A stretch of DNA of 42,651 bases, from assembly GCA_025454895.1 (NCBI GenBank), contig JALONO010000002.1, forward strand, positions 1 to 42,651, read 5' to 3'. The notes beneath the pieces were generated by a model that saw only the letters and a list, made by a program, of their open reading frames with translations, had not been told where the DNA came from and made no database searches. Source of the DNA: Bernardetiaceae bacterium (lineage in GTDB: Bacteria > Bacteroidota > Bacteroidia > Cytophagales > Thermoflexibacteraceae). A program made the translations under genes and the position numbers. Positions 31,841-40,170 of this stretch are shown here, in pieces. The stretch's first letter is position 1, and each line of letters starts with the position of its first letter.

Positions 31841-33111
31841 GAGGAGGGCGGTGCGGTACTCCCTGAGGTTTCGGAGGCCGATCGGCGCAAATCGCTAGTC
31901 AAAAGGAAGCCGATAATGGCCAACAAGGTTAGCGGCAAGGCGGTGAAAACAATGGAAACCGTGGGGGCAAACCCCTCCAACAAGGCCGAGGAGAGCCGTT
32001 GGCTTGTCCAGAAACCGGCTACACTTACCAGGGCCATTAGTCCGGCCATTGCCGCTTGGCCAGGGCGGGGGGTATGCCACAGCACCACCGAACACAGAGT
32101 GGGCAAAATAGGGCCTTGGACAAACAAAGTAAAATAATATAACCAAATCACATTGGGCATTTGTAACCATTCGGCCAGCGTGGTTGGCTCAAGATGCGGC
32201 TGGGCCAGCTCTGCGATGCCAATGATAACTACCCCGCTCATTGCAGCAAAGATGCTGATAATGAGCAGAATGGCTGGAGAGGTTAGGTACGCCAAGTAGC
32301 TCGCTACCAAGCGGCCCACCGCCAGTGCCAGCATACCGGCCAGGCCCGCTTGGGTGGCCAGCCCATCGCTAACGAGGTAATGCTGTTCCAGAAAAATGGT
32401 TTGCCAACCTGTTAAATGGCCCTCGATGAACTCAATGGTCAGCAAAGCGGTGAGGGCCAACCAGACTAATGAATAGCTCAGCAGATGAACCAAAGCCAAC
32501 GGGCCGCTCCGCAGGCTGGCCGTAGGCAACGTGGCTAAGGCGGGTAGGGGATGCCGGTGTAAATACCACATCACGGCCGCTACCCCCAGGGCAAATAACC
32601 CGAAGTTATGGTGAACCTCGACCCCCCATTGGCTGGTAAGCCCCCCCGCCACTACAATGGTGAGGATGCTGCCAATGAAAAAGAGAGCTTCTAATCGGTT
32701 AAGAAAACTAACGTGGGCGGCTTGGCTACGGCAAAATGCCCAGGCATAAGAGTAGGCTACCGCTTTGACCACGGTAAACGCAAACCCGATTAATAAGAAA
32801 AATGCCGAAGGCACCCAAAAGTTAAGGGCCACCGGCATAAAGCAACACCCCAGCAACATAAGCCCCAAGGCGGCCATCAGGGATTTTTGATGCCCCCAGC
32901 GGGCGATAAAACCGGTCAGGCTCAGCCCGCCCAGGCCGCTGCCCACGTTGGTGAGTACCAATAGCAGGCCCGCATCGCTGCTGGCCACGTCGTACTTAAA
33001 CGATTGCAGCATCACCAGCCCCAGGCTTGACAACAGCACCGAGGCCATGCCGAAACTCAAATACAGCATTGTGCTGGGGCTCTTTCTGGCTAGGTTGTCC
33101 GCAACGGCCAT
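31837..33111 (-). CDS. MFS transporter, substrate unknown
   Basis: The protein has 424 residues and about 12 transmembrane helices. The start is ATG 33111 (MAVADNLARKSPSTMLYL); upstream ATGs overlap the predicted promoter. The first half has LVLTNVGSGLGGLSLTGFIA, then RWGHQK, an MFS A-like loop between helices 2 and 3. The long loop expected between helices 6 and 7 falls near PLPALATLPTASLRSGP. No substrate-specific motif is visible. It is convergent with egtD and their stop codons share CTAG. That neighbourhood could suggest export or import of a thiol or histidine derivative, but this is speculation. The 3' end (SETSGSTAPPSS) is a polar tail. Confidence 0.85.
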   Translation of the reverse strand: MAVADNLARKSPSTMLYLSFGMASVLLSSLGLVMLQSFKYDVASSDAGLLLVLTNVGSGLGGLSLTGFIARWGHQKSLMAALGLMLLGCCFMPVALNFWVPSAFFLLIGFAFTVVKAVAYSYAWAFCRSQAAHVSFLNRLEALFFIGSILTIVVAGGLTSQWGVEVHHNFGLFALGVAAVMWYLHRHPLPALATLPTASLRSGPLALVHLLSYSLVWLALTALLTIEFIEGHLTGWQTIFLEQHYLVSDGLATQAGLAGMLALAVGRLVASYLAYLTSPAILLIISIFAAMSGVVIIGIAELAQPHLEPTTLAEWLQMPNVIWLYYFTLFVQGPILPTLCSVVLWHTPRPGQAAMAGLMALVSVAGFWTSQRLSSALLEGFAPTVSIVFTALPLTLLAIIGFLLTSDLRRSASETSGSTAPPSS

Positions 33112-33428
33112 TGATATATGGATAATAAAACGAGGGCAATGAGCAACTTTACTTTGGCTAAACCGACCAACCTTGAACCCCAACCTGCGAGGCGAGGGGG
33201 CGAGGCTTGGCAGAGAGCTATTAGTGATCAGCAAAGTTATATACCCACCTCGTTATTAGTCAAACACTTGGCTAGGTAGGGGACGAAAGGCGCGTTTTCG
33301 TTCCGGTAACCATCAAAAAACAAGGGTTGCCCCGGGCCACCATCATTTTTCAATTCGGGGCGGTTCGTTTAATTTCCGGCCCGGTTAGCAGTAAGCTATT
33401 TTGTTTGTTTCAGATTAGACGATTGATC
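33112..33428. other. 317-bp divergent gap
   Basis: It lies between the MFS and DoxX genes. It contains the MFS promoter and no supported gene. For DoxX only a one-base-short -7-like box (CTATTTTG near 33397) is present. Confidence 0.6.
33232..33263 (-). promoter_or_regulatory. Bacteroidota promoter for the MFS gene
   Basis: TTG (33263-33261), 21-bp spacer, TAACTTTG (33239-33232) on the minus strand. It places the start of transcription about 115 nt before the ATG at 33111. Confidence 0.68.
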
Positions 33429-33851
33429 ATGCGCAATTTCTTTTTCAGTGTCCAGCCCTCCAACTGGGGGATCAATTTGGCGGCCCTTTTGTTGAGGGTA
33501 GCTTTTGGGGGGCTTATGGTGCCCCACGGTTGGCAAAAATTGAGCGGGCTGCTGGCCGGCAAAACCCAATTTGCCGACCCCGTAGGTCTGGGTGAGTACC
33601 CCTCGCTGGTGCTCACGGTGTTTGCCGAGTTTTTTTGCGCGCTGCTGGTTGTATTGGGGCTTTTTCACCGGTTGGCGCTCATTCCGCTCAGCATCACCAT
33701 GCTGGTGGCAGCCTTTGTCGTCCATGCCAACGATGCGTTTGATGTCAAGGAGCACGCCCTGCTTTTTCTGGGGGCTTACGTGCCCATGTGGCTGCTGGGG
33801 CCGGGCCGCTATTCGGTAGATGCGATGTTGGCCCGTCAGAAATTGAAATAA
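33429..33851 (+). CDS. DoxX-family membrane protein
   Basis: This 140-residue protein has four transmembrane helices. The start is ATG 33429 (MRNFFFSVQPSNWG). Features are LLLRVAFGGLMVPHGWQKLS, FAEFFCALLVVLGLFHRLA, ALIPLSITMLVAAFVVHAND and HALLFLGAYVPMWLLGPGRY, matching the DoxX/SURF4 pattern (RxxxGxxxxxHGWQK). DoxX proteins are inner-membrane proteins linked to redox or thiol stress responses; no enzyme activity is assigned here. The gene overlaps the 3' end of uxaC by 16 bp in convergent orientation. Confidence 0.9.
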   Translation: MRNFFFSVQPSNWGINLAALLLRVAFGGLMVPHGWQKLSGLLAGKTQFADPVGLGEYPSLVLTVFAEFFCALLVVLGLFHRLALIPLSITMLVAAFVVHANDAFDVKEHALLFLGAYVPMWLLGPGRYSVDAMLARQKLK

Positions 33852-35242
33852 TTTTTGGCGTTGAAGTAGCATACGTCGCGCACGATCTGGCCTAGCAGGT
33901 CCAGGTCGGGGGGCAGTTGGCCGTCTTCTGCCTCTTGGCCCAGCAGGTTGCACAAAATGCGCCGGAAATACTCGTGCCGAGGGAACGACAAAAAGCTGCG
34001 CGAGTCGGTGAGCATGCCCACAAAGCAACTCAGCAGGCCCATGTTCGACAGGGCGTTGAGTTGTTTCTCCATACCGTCTTTTTGGTCCAAAAACCACCAC
34101 CCGGAGCCAAACTGGATTTTGCCCCGCACCGAGCCGTCGTTGAAGTTGCCGATCATGGTGGCCATCAGTTCGTTGTCGCGGGGGTTGAGGTTGTACAAAA
34201 TGGTGCGGGCCAGTTGGTTTTTCTCGTCCAGCTTGTCCAAAAACTTGGCCAGGGGGCGGGCCTGCTCAAAATCACCGATGGAGTCGAAGCCCGTGTCGGG
34301 GCCAAGCTGGCGCAGCAGGCGGGTGTTGTTGTTGCGCAGGGCTCCCAGGTGAAACTGCTGGGTCCAGCCCTTTTGGTGGTAAAGCTCGCCCAAAAAGCGG
34401 AGCAAGGCCGAGCGGAATTTGCGCACTTCTTTTTTGGTCAAAGGCTCGTCGGCCGTCCAGGCTTTTTTGAAGATGGCTTTGGCCTGGCTTTCGGTTACGT
34501 CGTCGGCGTAGAGCTGCTCCAGGCCGTGGTCGGCCAGTTTGCAGCCCACATCGGCAAAGGCTTCGGCCCGCATGGCCAAGGCTTCCAGCAAATGTTTGTA
34601 CTTGCTTACCTCGATATTGGCCGCATCGCCGAGGCGTAGCAGGTAGCGTTTCCAGGTAGCGGGTTGGTCGATGGCCAGGGCCTTGTCGGGCCGGAAGGTG
34701 GGCAGTACTTGCAGGCCGCCAGGGCCGTGGCTGCGCAATCGCTCGTGCCACACCAGCGAGTCGGCGGGGTCGTCGGTGCTGCACACTACTTCTACCTTGG
34801 CTTGGCGCAGCAAACCCTGCACCCTAAAGTCCGGGCCTTGGAGCAGCCGGGTGCAGGTTTCATAAATATCACGGGCCGAAGCCGGATTGAGCAACTGGTT
34901 GATCCCGAAGGGTTTCTTCAGTTCCAGGTGGGTCCAGTGGTAGAGCGGGTTGCGCAGGGTGTAGGGCACTACCTCGGCCCATTTCTCAAACTTTTCGTAG
35001 TCATCGGCATCGCCAGTGATAAATTTTTCCGGCACGCCAAAGGTGCGCATGGCCCGCCACTTGTAATGGTCGCCGGCCAGCCAAATCTGGGTAAGGTTCT
35101 CAAATTGGCGGTTCTCGGCAATGTCTTGCGGCGAGAGGTGGCAGTGGTAGTCGATAATAGGTAGATCGGCGGCGTGGTCGTGGTACAACGCCTGGGCGGT
35201 CTTGGTTTTGAGCAGGAAGTGATCGGTCAAAAAGGGTTTCAT
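33836..35242 (-). CDS. uxaC: Glucuronate isomerase
   Basis: The protein has 468 residues from ATG 35242 (MKPFLTDHFLLKTKTAQALY); an ATG 60 bp upstream would add a non-conserved leader. The amidohydrolase-fold UxaC pattern is clear: DLPIIDYHCHLSPQDIAENR, GDHYKWRAMRTFGVPEKFIT, EVVCSTDDPADSLVWHERLR, GWTQQFHLGALRNNNTR, FDSIGDFEQ and GMLTDSRSFLSFPRHEYFRR. It interconverts glucuronate and fructuronate (and galacturonate/tagaturonate) in hexuronate breakdown. No UxuA, UxuB, KdgK or uronate transporter is nearby, so the pathway is scattered. The last codons overlap DoxX by 16 bp. Confidence 0.95.
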   Translation of the reverse strand: MKPFLTDHFLLKTKTAQALYHDHAADLPIIDYHCHLSPQDIAENRQFENLTQIWLAGDHYKWRAMRTFGVPEKFITGDADDYEKFEKWAEVVPYTLRNPLYHWTHLELKKPFGINQLLNPASARDIYETCTRLLQGPDFRVQGLLRQAKVEVVCSTDDPADSLVWHERLRSHGPGGLQVLPTFRPDKALAIDQPATWKRYLLRLGDAANIEVSKYKHLLEALAMRAEAFADVGCKLADHGLEQLYADDVTESQAKAIFKKAWTADEPLTKKEVRKFRSALLRFLGELYHQKGWTQQFHLGALRNNNTRLLRQLGPDTGFDSIGDFEQARPLAKFLDKLDEKNQLARTILYNLNPRDNELMATMIGNFNDGSVRGKIQFGSGWWFLDQKDGMEKQLNALSNMGLLSCFVGMLTDSRSFLSFPRHEYFRRILCNLLGQEAEDGQLPPDLDLLGQIVRDVCYFNAKNYFNF

Positions 35243-35555
35243 GGCGTTCAAGGTAGGCCCCTGCCTAAAGGGCCGGGCGTAAAAGTAAGGCCGGGCGCGC
35301 AAAATGTTGAATCGGCCACGCGCTAGGAACGTGCAACCTGGCAGTGGCTTGCTAACCTGACAGCGGTCAGCGTCGTAGGATTTCTGTTTACCTACCGAGC
35401 CACCCCAAACTAGGGACGCTGCTGGTGGCTAAAAGCCGTGGCTGTGGCCGGTTTTATACCCAAATCAAATCAAGATTGCCGATCCATCCGGTATAAACGA
35501 TTGATGACCAAATGAAAAAATCATTTGATCATGCCATCATTAAGTCATTTTACGA
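35243..35555. other. 313-bp gap with element copy E
   Basis: No gene is seen between the uxaC start and the DUF5686 stop. Beside element copy E there is only a small CTGAC/GTCAG stem near 35357. I find no consensus promoter for uxaC. Confidence 0.6.
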
Positions 35556-35556
35556 T
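35456..35556 (+). repeat. 102-bp dispersed element, copy E
   Basis: Starts ATACCCAAATCAAATCAAG and ends AAGTCATTTTACGAT, abutting the TAA of the DUF5686 gene at 35556-35558. Contains AAATCATTTGATCATGCCAT. Confidence 0.85.
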
Positions 35557-38279
35557 TAATCGTCGCCCACGCCCACGCCAAAGCCGAAGGTGGTGGTGAT
35601 GCCCAGGCGGATGCCCCAGTCGCGGTATTGGCCGTTCTCGAACACGGCCACACCCTCCAGCCGGAACAAGCGCAGCACGCCGTCCAGGGTGTAGCCCACC
35701 TCGGTGTAGTTGTGGATGGTGGGGGTTAACAGGTAGTGGGCAAAAATATTCTCCTTAATGCCCAAGGCCCGCAGGGCAAAAAACTGGGTGAGCAGCAGTT
35801 TGCGGAACTGCAGGTAGCCGTGGGCTTCCAGAAATTCCTGACTGGTGCTGGCCCGGTAGTAATCTAACATGCGGAAACCGCGCACCGGGTCGGTAAATTG
35901 GACGAACACGCGGTTGCCCAAAAAGTGGGCAAAATCAGGGAAATAGACCCGGTTGCGGTTGAAGAACCGGCCCGCCGTAACGGCGTAGCCCAACTTGCCC
36001 CGGATGCCCATTTTGGCCTGGTGTTGGATGCCCAGGCTCAGGAAATCGAAGTCAGCATCGGCCAGGCCCTTGCGGTATTGCAGCCGCAGCACGGGCGAAG
36101 CTTCGTCGTCGCGGATTTTGCGGCCGTTGCGCATCCGGTAGCGGATCAGCGGCTTGTAGTCCACGGCCAGGCTGAGCAAGGCCGCCCGGTGGTCGGGGAA
36201 GGTGGCCAGGCCCAGGTCTTGGCCGGCAAACTCGCTGTTCTCCGGCTGGTTGGGCGTGTATTCGCGCTCCCGCCAGTTAATGAGCCGCCAGTCGGAGTTA
36301 TTGTTGAGCTGGCGCCGCTGGGCCAGTTCGGCGGCGGCGTTAAGGGTAAAGCCCGGGAACAGCTCGCGCTCGAACCGCGCGCGCACGTAGTCGCGCTCGT
36401 AGAGTTTCATGAAGTTTTGCTCCAACAGCAGCGTGGTGAGCGTGTTCAAAAACGGCGGCAGCGGAATTTGCGGGTTGAGTTGCTCGACAAACCGGCCGCC
36501 ATCGAGCCACAGCAGCGGGGTGCGCCACTTGGGCGGGCGTAGTTTTAGGTCGGCTTTGGCCAGCAGCACGTTGCGTGCGAACGAGTAACGCACCAAGGGC
36601 GAAAAACTGAACTGGCCGCTGGTGCGCTTCACCGTGTCGCGGGCGAAACTGCGCCGATAGGTGAGGCGCAGGTTCATGGCGTAGCCTTCCACGGTATTGA
36701 AGTTCACGTTTTGCAGCAGCGACGAGTACTCGAACGACGACTGTTTGCCCGTGCGGAACGTGTAGCCGGTAAACACATCGCCAAAACCGAAACGCTTGCG
36801 TTTTTTGGGCTTGCCTTGTAGGGTACTGTCTTCCGGGGCCTTGCTTTTGGCCCGGTCCAACGAGTCCACGCGCCGGAGGCTGTCGCGTTCGGTATAGCTC
36901 TTGGTCTCGAACTGAGTGAGGGGGATGGGCCGCAGCGTATCCCAAAAAGTAGTGGCCTTTTTGGTGGCCAGGCTGTCGATAGTCAGGCTGTAGTTGCTGG
37001 TGATTTCGCTGGGCGGGGTTTCGTTTTTGGCTTTGGCGGCTTTGCGCTCCTGGGCCAGTTGCTCCTTTTCGGCCTGCTTCATCATCTTTTTCAGGTCCTT
37101 GCGGCGCAGTTCGCGGCCTTCGTTCAGGGCTTCTTCCAGTTCTTTACTGGGGTCGGCACTGGGGGCTTTTTTGCTGGCTTGGGCAATTTTTTTGGCCTGC
37201 TCGGCCCGTTCGCGCTCAATTTTTTCGTCGATGAGCTTTACTTCGGGGATAAACTTGGGGTTCAGCTTCACCTTGTAGTTGCTCAGCGAGGCCACGTAGG
37301 AAAACTCGCCCTCGAAGCCCAGGTAGCGGCCGCCGATGCGGGCTTGCAGGCCCACGGGCATAAACACGTCGGCCTCGACGGGGGCGTAAGTTTGCTCAAT
37401 GTGGACCTTGAAACCGAGCTTTTCGGTGTCCAGTTGTAGGCTGTGGATGCACCATTTATCTTCCACAATGTAAATGTAGCCGCCCCATACGTCGTCGCCT
37501 TTGGAGCGGGGAATCACCCGGATCTTGTTCACCGTGTAATTGCGGTCGCGGAAGGTGTTCTCGAGTTTGAAAGCGTAGTATGCAAACGACGACGGGGCCA
37601 GCGGCGACACCGTACCGGCCACATCGGGGTCGTAAAAGGTGGCGTTCACGTAGTCCATGGGCGACACGTTTTTGGGGTCAATGTCGCTAGAGCGCATGGC
37701 CAGCACTTTCTGCTTGTACACGTTGGGCTGCTCAAAGTGCAAGTCGGCCACGGTTTCGCTCAGGTAGGTTTTGCCTTTCACCACGCCTTCTTTTTTGAGT
37801 CTGCCTTCGGCGACCCAGGGGATGTCAAGCACCCGGCCAGTGCCCTTCAGGTACACCCGGCAGTCGTAAGCATCTACCTGCAACTTGTGGATTTTGGCCT
37901 TGGCAATGGCCTTACGCATGATGGTGTAGGCGGGGTCTTCGCGCCCGGCCCGCACTTCCACTTCTTTTAACTGATACACCAGCAAAGGCATGGCCACGTC
38001 CAAGGTTTGCAGCGTGGTGCCAATTTCCACGGTTTTTTCCACCGTTTGGTAGCCCACAAACTGGAACACTACCTGTTGGCGGCCCGAGGGCAGGCGGATT
38101 TCGTACTCGCCGTCGGCGTTGCTGGCCGTGCCGCTTTGGGTGTTTTTGATGTAGATGTTGGCAAAGGGCAGGAGTTCACCGGTTTCGGAGCGCACCTTGC
38201 CGCGCAGGCCCCCGGTTTGGGCCATAATTTGCCCCAGGGTTAAACAGCCAAAAAAAACGAGTAACGTAATTTTTTTCAT
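35556..38279 (-). CDS. DUF5686 outer-membrane protein with carboxypeptidase-like regulatory domain
   Basis: The protein has 907 residues from ATG 38279, with a signal peptide (MKKITLLVFFGCLTLGQIMAQ). A carboxypeptidase-D regulatory-like domain covers about 22-115 (GLRGKVRSETGELLPFANIY, GEYEIRLPSGRQQVVFQFVG). Then comes the DUF5686 region (YTIMRKAIAKAKIHKLQVDA, YDCRVYLKGTG). A charged linker (about 360-480, EERxx/KK-rich, EKEQLAQERKAAKAKNE) separates it from a C-terminal half with the alternating pattern of outer-membrane beta strands. Members resemble TonB-receptor-like barrels without a plug; substrate unknown. Its TAA lies at the end of element copy E, and uxaC follows 313 bp downstream on the same strand. 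Confidence 0.88.
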   Translation of the reverse strand: MKKITLLVFFGCLTLGQIMAQTGGLRGKVRSETGELLPFANIYIKNTQSGTASNADGEYEIRLPSGRQQVVFQFVGYQTVEKTVEIGTTLQTLDVAMPLLVYQLKEVEVRAGREDPAYTIMRKAIAKAKIHKLQVDAYDCRVYLKGTGRVLDIPWVAEGRLKKEGVVKGKTYLSETVADLHFEQPNVYKQKVLAMRSSDIDPKNVSPMDYVNATFYDPDVAGTVSPLAPSSFAYYAFKLENTFRDRNYTVNKIRVIPRSKGDDVWGGYIYIVEDKWCIHSLQLDTEKLGFKVHIEQTYAPVEADVFMPVGLQARIGGRYLGFEGEFSYVASLSNYKVKLNPKFIPEVKLIDEKIERERAEQAKKIAQASKKAPSADPSKELEEALNEGRELRRKDLKKMMKQAEKEQLAQERKAAKAKNETPPSEITSNYSLTIDSLATKKATTFWDTLRPIPLTQFETKSYTERDSLRRVDSLDRAKSKAPEDSTLQGKPKKRKRFGFGDVFTGYTFRTGKQSSFEYSSLLQNVNFNTVEGYAMNLRLTYRRSFARDTVKRTSGQFSFSPLVRYSFARNVLLAKADLKLRPPKWRTPLLWLDGGRFVEQLNPQIPLPPFLNTLTTLLLEQNFMKLYERDYVRARFERELFPGFTLNAAAELAQRRQLNNNSDWRLINWREREYTPNQPENSEFAGQDLGLATFPDHRAALLSLAVDYKPLIRYRMRNGRKIRDDEASPVLRLQYRKGLADADFDFLSLGIQHQAKMGIRGKLGYAVTAGRFFNRNRVYFPDFAHFLGNRVFVQFTDPVRGFRMLDYYRASTSQEFLEAHGYLQFRKLLLTQFFALRALGIKENIFAHYLLTPTIHNYTEVGYTLDGVLRLFRLEGVAVFENGQYRDWGIRLGITTTFGFGVGVGDD

Positions 38280-38779
38280 AAGAAGCATTTGGACACCTGG
38301 ACCCAGGCGGCCAAGTGGTTTTGTTGCATAGATGCCCGCCACCCGGCAAAGGTTGCCAAGGCTGGGCGATATTGTAACCTAACCTAACCTGGGCGGGTGT
38401 TGTTTAAAGATTGGTTTGGGTCCGACTAGTGTTCGCGCCGGACGGACCGCCGGGCTATCATGCTCAAGTGGTAGGCCTGACTGGACGAAAAGCAACCAAC
38501 CAACGCTCGTTGATGGTAGAAACCACCCAATTAGCCAGCGCAACTTTCTCCGTTTTGCCTAACGAGGATTTTCACCAATTGTCAGCAAGATCAAAAGCAC
38601 TCGCCCCAAACGGGGCAAGTGTTTTTAACAATTGATAAACCGAGGCATGACATTTAGTTGACTTATTTAGGCAAACTTGTGCCAAAACCAAATAGCGATT
38701 GCGGGTTTCTTGGGCTATAAATAATGGATAGTCAGGAATAACAGTCATTTGATCATGCAATCATTAAGTCATTTTAGAC
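38280..38779. other. 500-bp gap with orphan terminator and element copy F
   Basis: No supported protein gene. An intrinsic-terminator-like hairpin at 38598-38626 has no gene upstream on plus, and element copy F reaches the stop of the HlyD gene. Short frames at 38411-38635 (plus) and 38572-38760 (minus) have no family features. Confidence 0.65.
38598..38626 (+). terminator. Orphan intrinsic terminator
   Basis: CACTCGCCCC (38598-38607) pairs with GGGGCAAGTG (38612-38621) with one C-A mismatch, loop AAAC, then T5. The plus strand has no gene for 4.7 kb upstream, so it may end an unannotated small RNA; on minus it is followed by TTTT too. Confidence 0.7.
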
Positions 38780-38780
38780 T
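38679..38780 (+). repeat. 102-bp dispersed element, copy F
   Basis: Starts GTGCCAAAACCAAATAG and ends AAGTCATTTTAGACTT, touching the TAA of the HlyD gene (38780-38782). Right half TCATTTGATCATGCAATC is perfect to consensus. Confidence 0.83.
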
Positions 38781-39955
38781 TATTTGCTCTTCTCCTTGGC
38801 ATCGGGCACTTTGAGTTTGGCCCCTTTGGTAACCCCGTTAAGCACCTCGATGTTGATGCCGTCAGACAGGCCGGTTTTTACCAGCCGCTTCTCAAATACC
38901 TGTGGCTTGGTTTCCAACTCGACAAACACGCTGTCGTTTTTGCCAAATTGGAGGGTGCTTTCCTTAATGGCCAGCACTTGTTGGCGGGTGTCCAGCACAA
39001 TATCGGCATTGGCACTGTAACCGGCCCGTAGGTAGTCGCCGGGTTTGAGCATTACCTTGGCCCGGATGTCGAATTTCACGGCCCCTTCTTCGGTTTTGCC
39101 CTTGGGCGCGATGTACTCCAGCCGGGCCGGGAACACCTGGTTGGGCAACGCCCCGATGGTGAGGTTGAGGTCCATGCCTTCGCGGAGCTTGCCCACTTCC
39201 GACTCATCGATTTTGCCCTCGAAAATGAGGCTGTTCATATCGGCTACGGTGGCCAGGGTGGTGCCTTCGTTAAAATTGTTGCGCTCAATCACCGAGCCAC
39301 CTACTTTCACGGGCACGTCCAGCACCACGCCGTCGGCGGTGGCGTACACCTCGTTGGCAATGCGGCCCGAGTTTTGGAGCACGTTTTGGCGCAAAATGTT
39401 AAGCTCCCGCTCGGCGGCGGCAAAAGCCTCGGTGCGCACGTTAAAATCGAGCAAAAAGCGGTTGTACTCTTGCTGCGAAATGGCTTTTTGGGCCAGCAGT
39501 TTCTCCTGGCGTTCTTTTTCCACTCGGGCGTTTTCCAGGTTCACGCGGGCGGTTTCCAGGCCGTTTTCGGCCGAGTTGATGCTGCGGAGGTCGTTGTTTT
39601 TGCCCGCCAGGTTTTGCACCACCCGCACCTTGGCAATCACTTGGCCCGCCCGCACGGGTTGGCCTGCCTCCACAAACAGGGCCTCGATCACCCCGGATAC
39701 CTGCGGCTTGATCTGCACCTCGCGGCGCGGGATGATAGACCCGGTGGCCACGGTTTTTTTCACGATATCGGTTACAAACGGGCTCTCGGTTTTGTAAGTT
39801 ACCGTGGGCGCGCTCGACTTGTTGATAAAATAGTAGGTGAGCCAGACCACGCTGGCCAGCAGGCCCGTTACCAGCAGGCCAATCAAAATCCGTTTAAAAA
39901 CGGTAGCAGTCTTCATCGTTTTAGGTTGGGTCAAAACCAACGTTTGGGTGCTCAT
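38780..39955 (-). CDS. HlyD/MacA-type periplasmic adaptor of an efflux transporter
   Basis: The protein has 391 residues from ATG 39955; ATG 39916 (MKTATVFKRILIG) is an alternative start. One transmembrane helix (~23-43) anchors it. The lipoyl-type half-motifs are VATGSIIPRREVQIKPQVSG and VIERNNFNEGTTLATVADM. Between them lies a coiled-coil hairpin (ENGLETARVNLENARVEKER, QKAISQQEYNRF). The C-terminal membrane-proximal domain has TEEGAVKFDIRAKVML. Such adaptors join an inner-membrane ABC transporter to an outer-membrane channel. The ATPase gene is upstream (215 bp) on the same strand, but no permease or TolC-like gene follows. Confidence 0.9.
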   Translation of the reverse strand: MSTQTLVLTQPKTMKTATVFKRILIGLLVTGLLASVVWLTYYFINKSSAPTVTYKTESPFVTDIVKKTVATGSIIPRREVQIKPQVSGVIEALFVEAGQPVRAGQVIAKVRVVQNLAGKNNDLRSINSAENGLETARVNLENARVEKERQEKLLAQKAISQQEYNRFLLDFNVRTEAFAAAERELNILRQNVLQNSGRIANEVYATADGVVLDVPVKVGGSVIERNNFNEGTTLATVADMNSLIFEGKIDESEVGKLREGMDLNLTIGALPNQVFPARLEYIAPKGKTEEGAVKFDIRAKVMLKPGDYLRAGYSANADIVLDTRQQVLAIKESTLQFGKNDSVFVELETKPQVFEKRLVKTGLSDGINIEVLNGVTKGAKLKVPDAKEKSK

Positions 39956-39992
39956 GGGTGGGTAAAGTTTAAGTTTTGCCTAAAGACCCGCG

Positions 39993-40041
39993 CCGGGGCG
40001 GCCAGGTTGCCTGGATCGCCGCCCCGGGGGCGGTTTTTTTT
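39993..40041. other. Competing hairpins with T8 tract in the HlyD leader
   Basis: CCGGGGCGG (39993-40001) pairs with CCGCCCCGG (40019-40027), with an inner CCAGG-TTG-CCTGG stem. The segment CCGCCCC (40019-40025) can instead pair with GGGGCGG (40027-40033), which is followed by T8 (40034-40041) on plus. The two structures exclude each other. Confidence 0.6.
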
Positions 40042-40170
40042 AGCCAATAAACGTACCCTTTTACTAAGCAGTTGATTTTGATTGACTTAACCAAACGGTT
40101 GTGCCAAGATTGTCCGTTGGCGGACACCCACCTGTACGGGCGGGAACAAGCCCGGCCCGGCTGGGGCCGG

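Noticed and set aside
33112-33234. Longer N-terminus for the MFS transporter
   Set aside because: ATG 33234 lies in the predicted -7 box and the added residues are not hydrophobic or conserved-looking.
33917-34639. A 240-codon plus-strand reading frame
   Set aside because: Antisense to uxaC, which has clear family motifs; no family features in the antisense translation.
38411-38635. A 74-codon plus-strand ORF ending at the orphan terminator
   Set aside because: No recognisable motif and it reads through the terminator stem; a small RNA is at least as likely.
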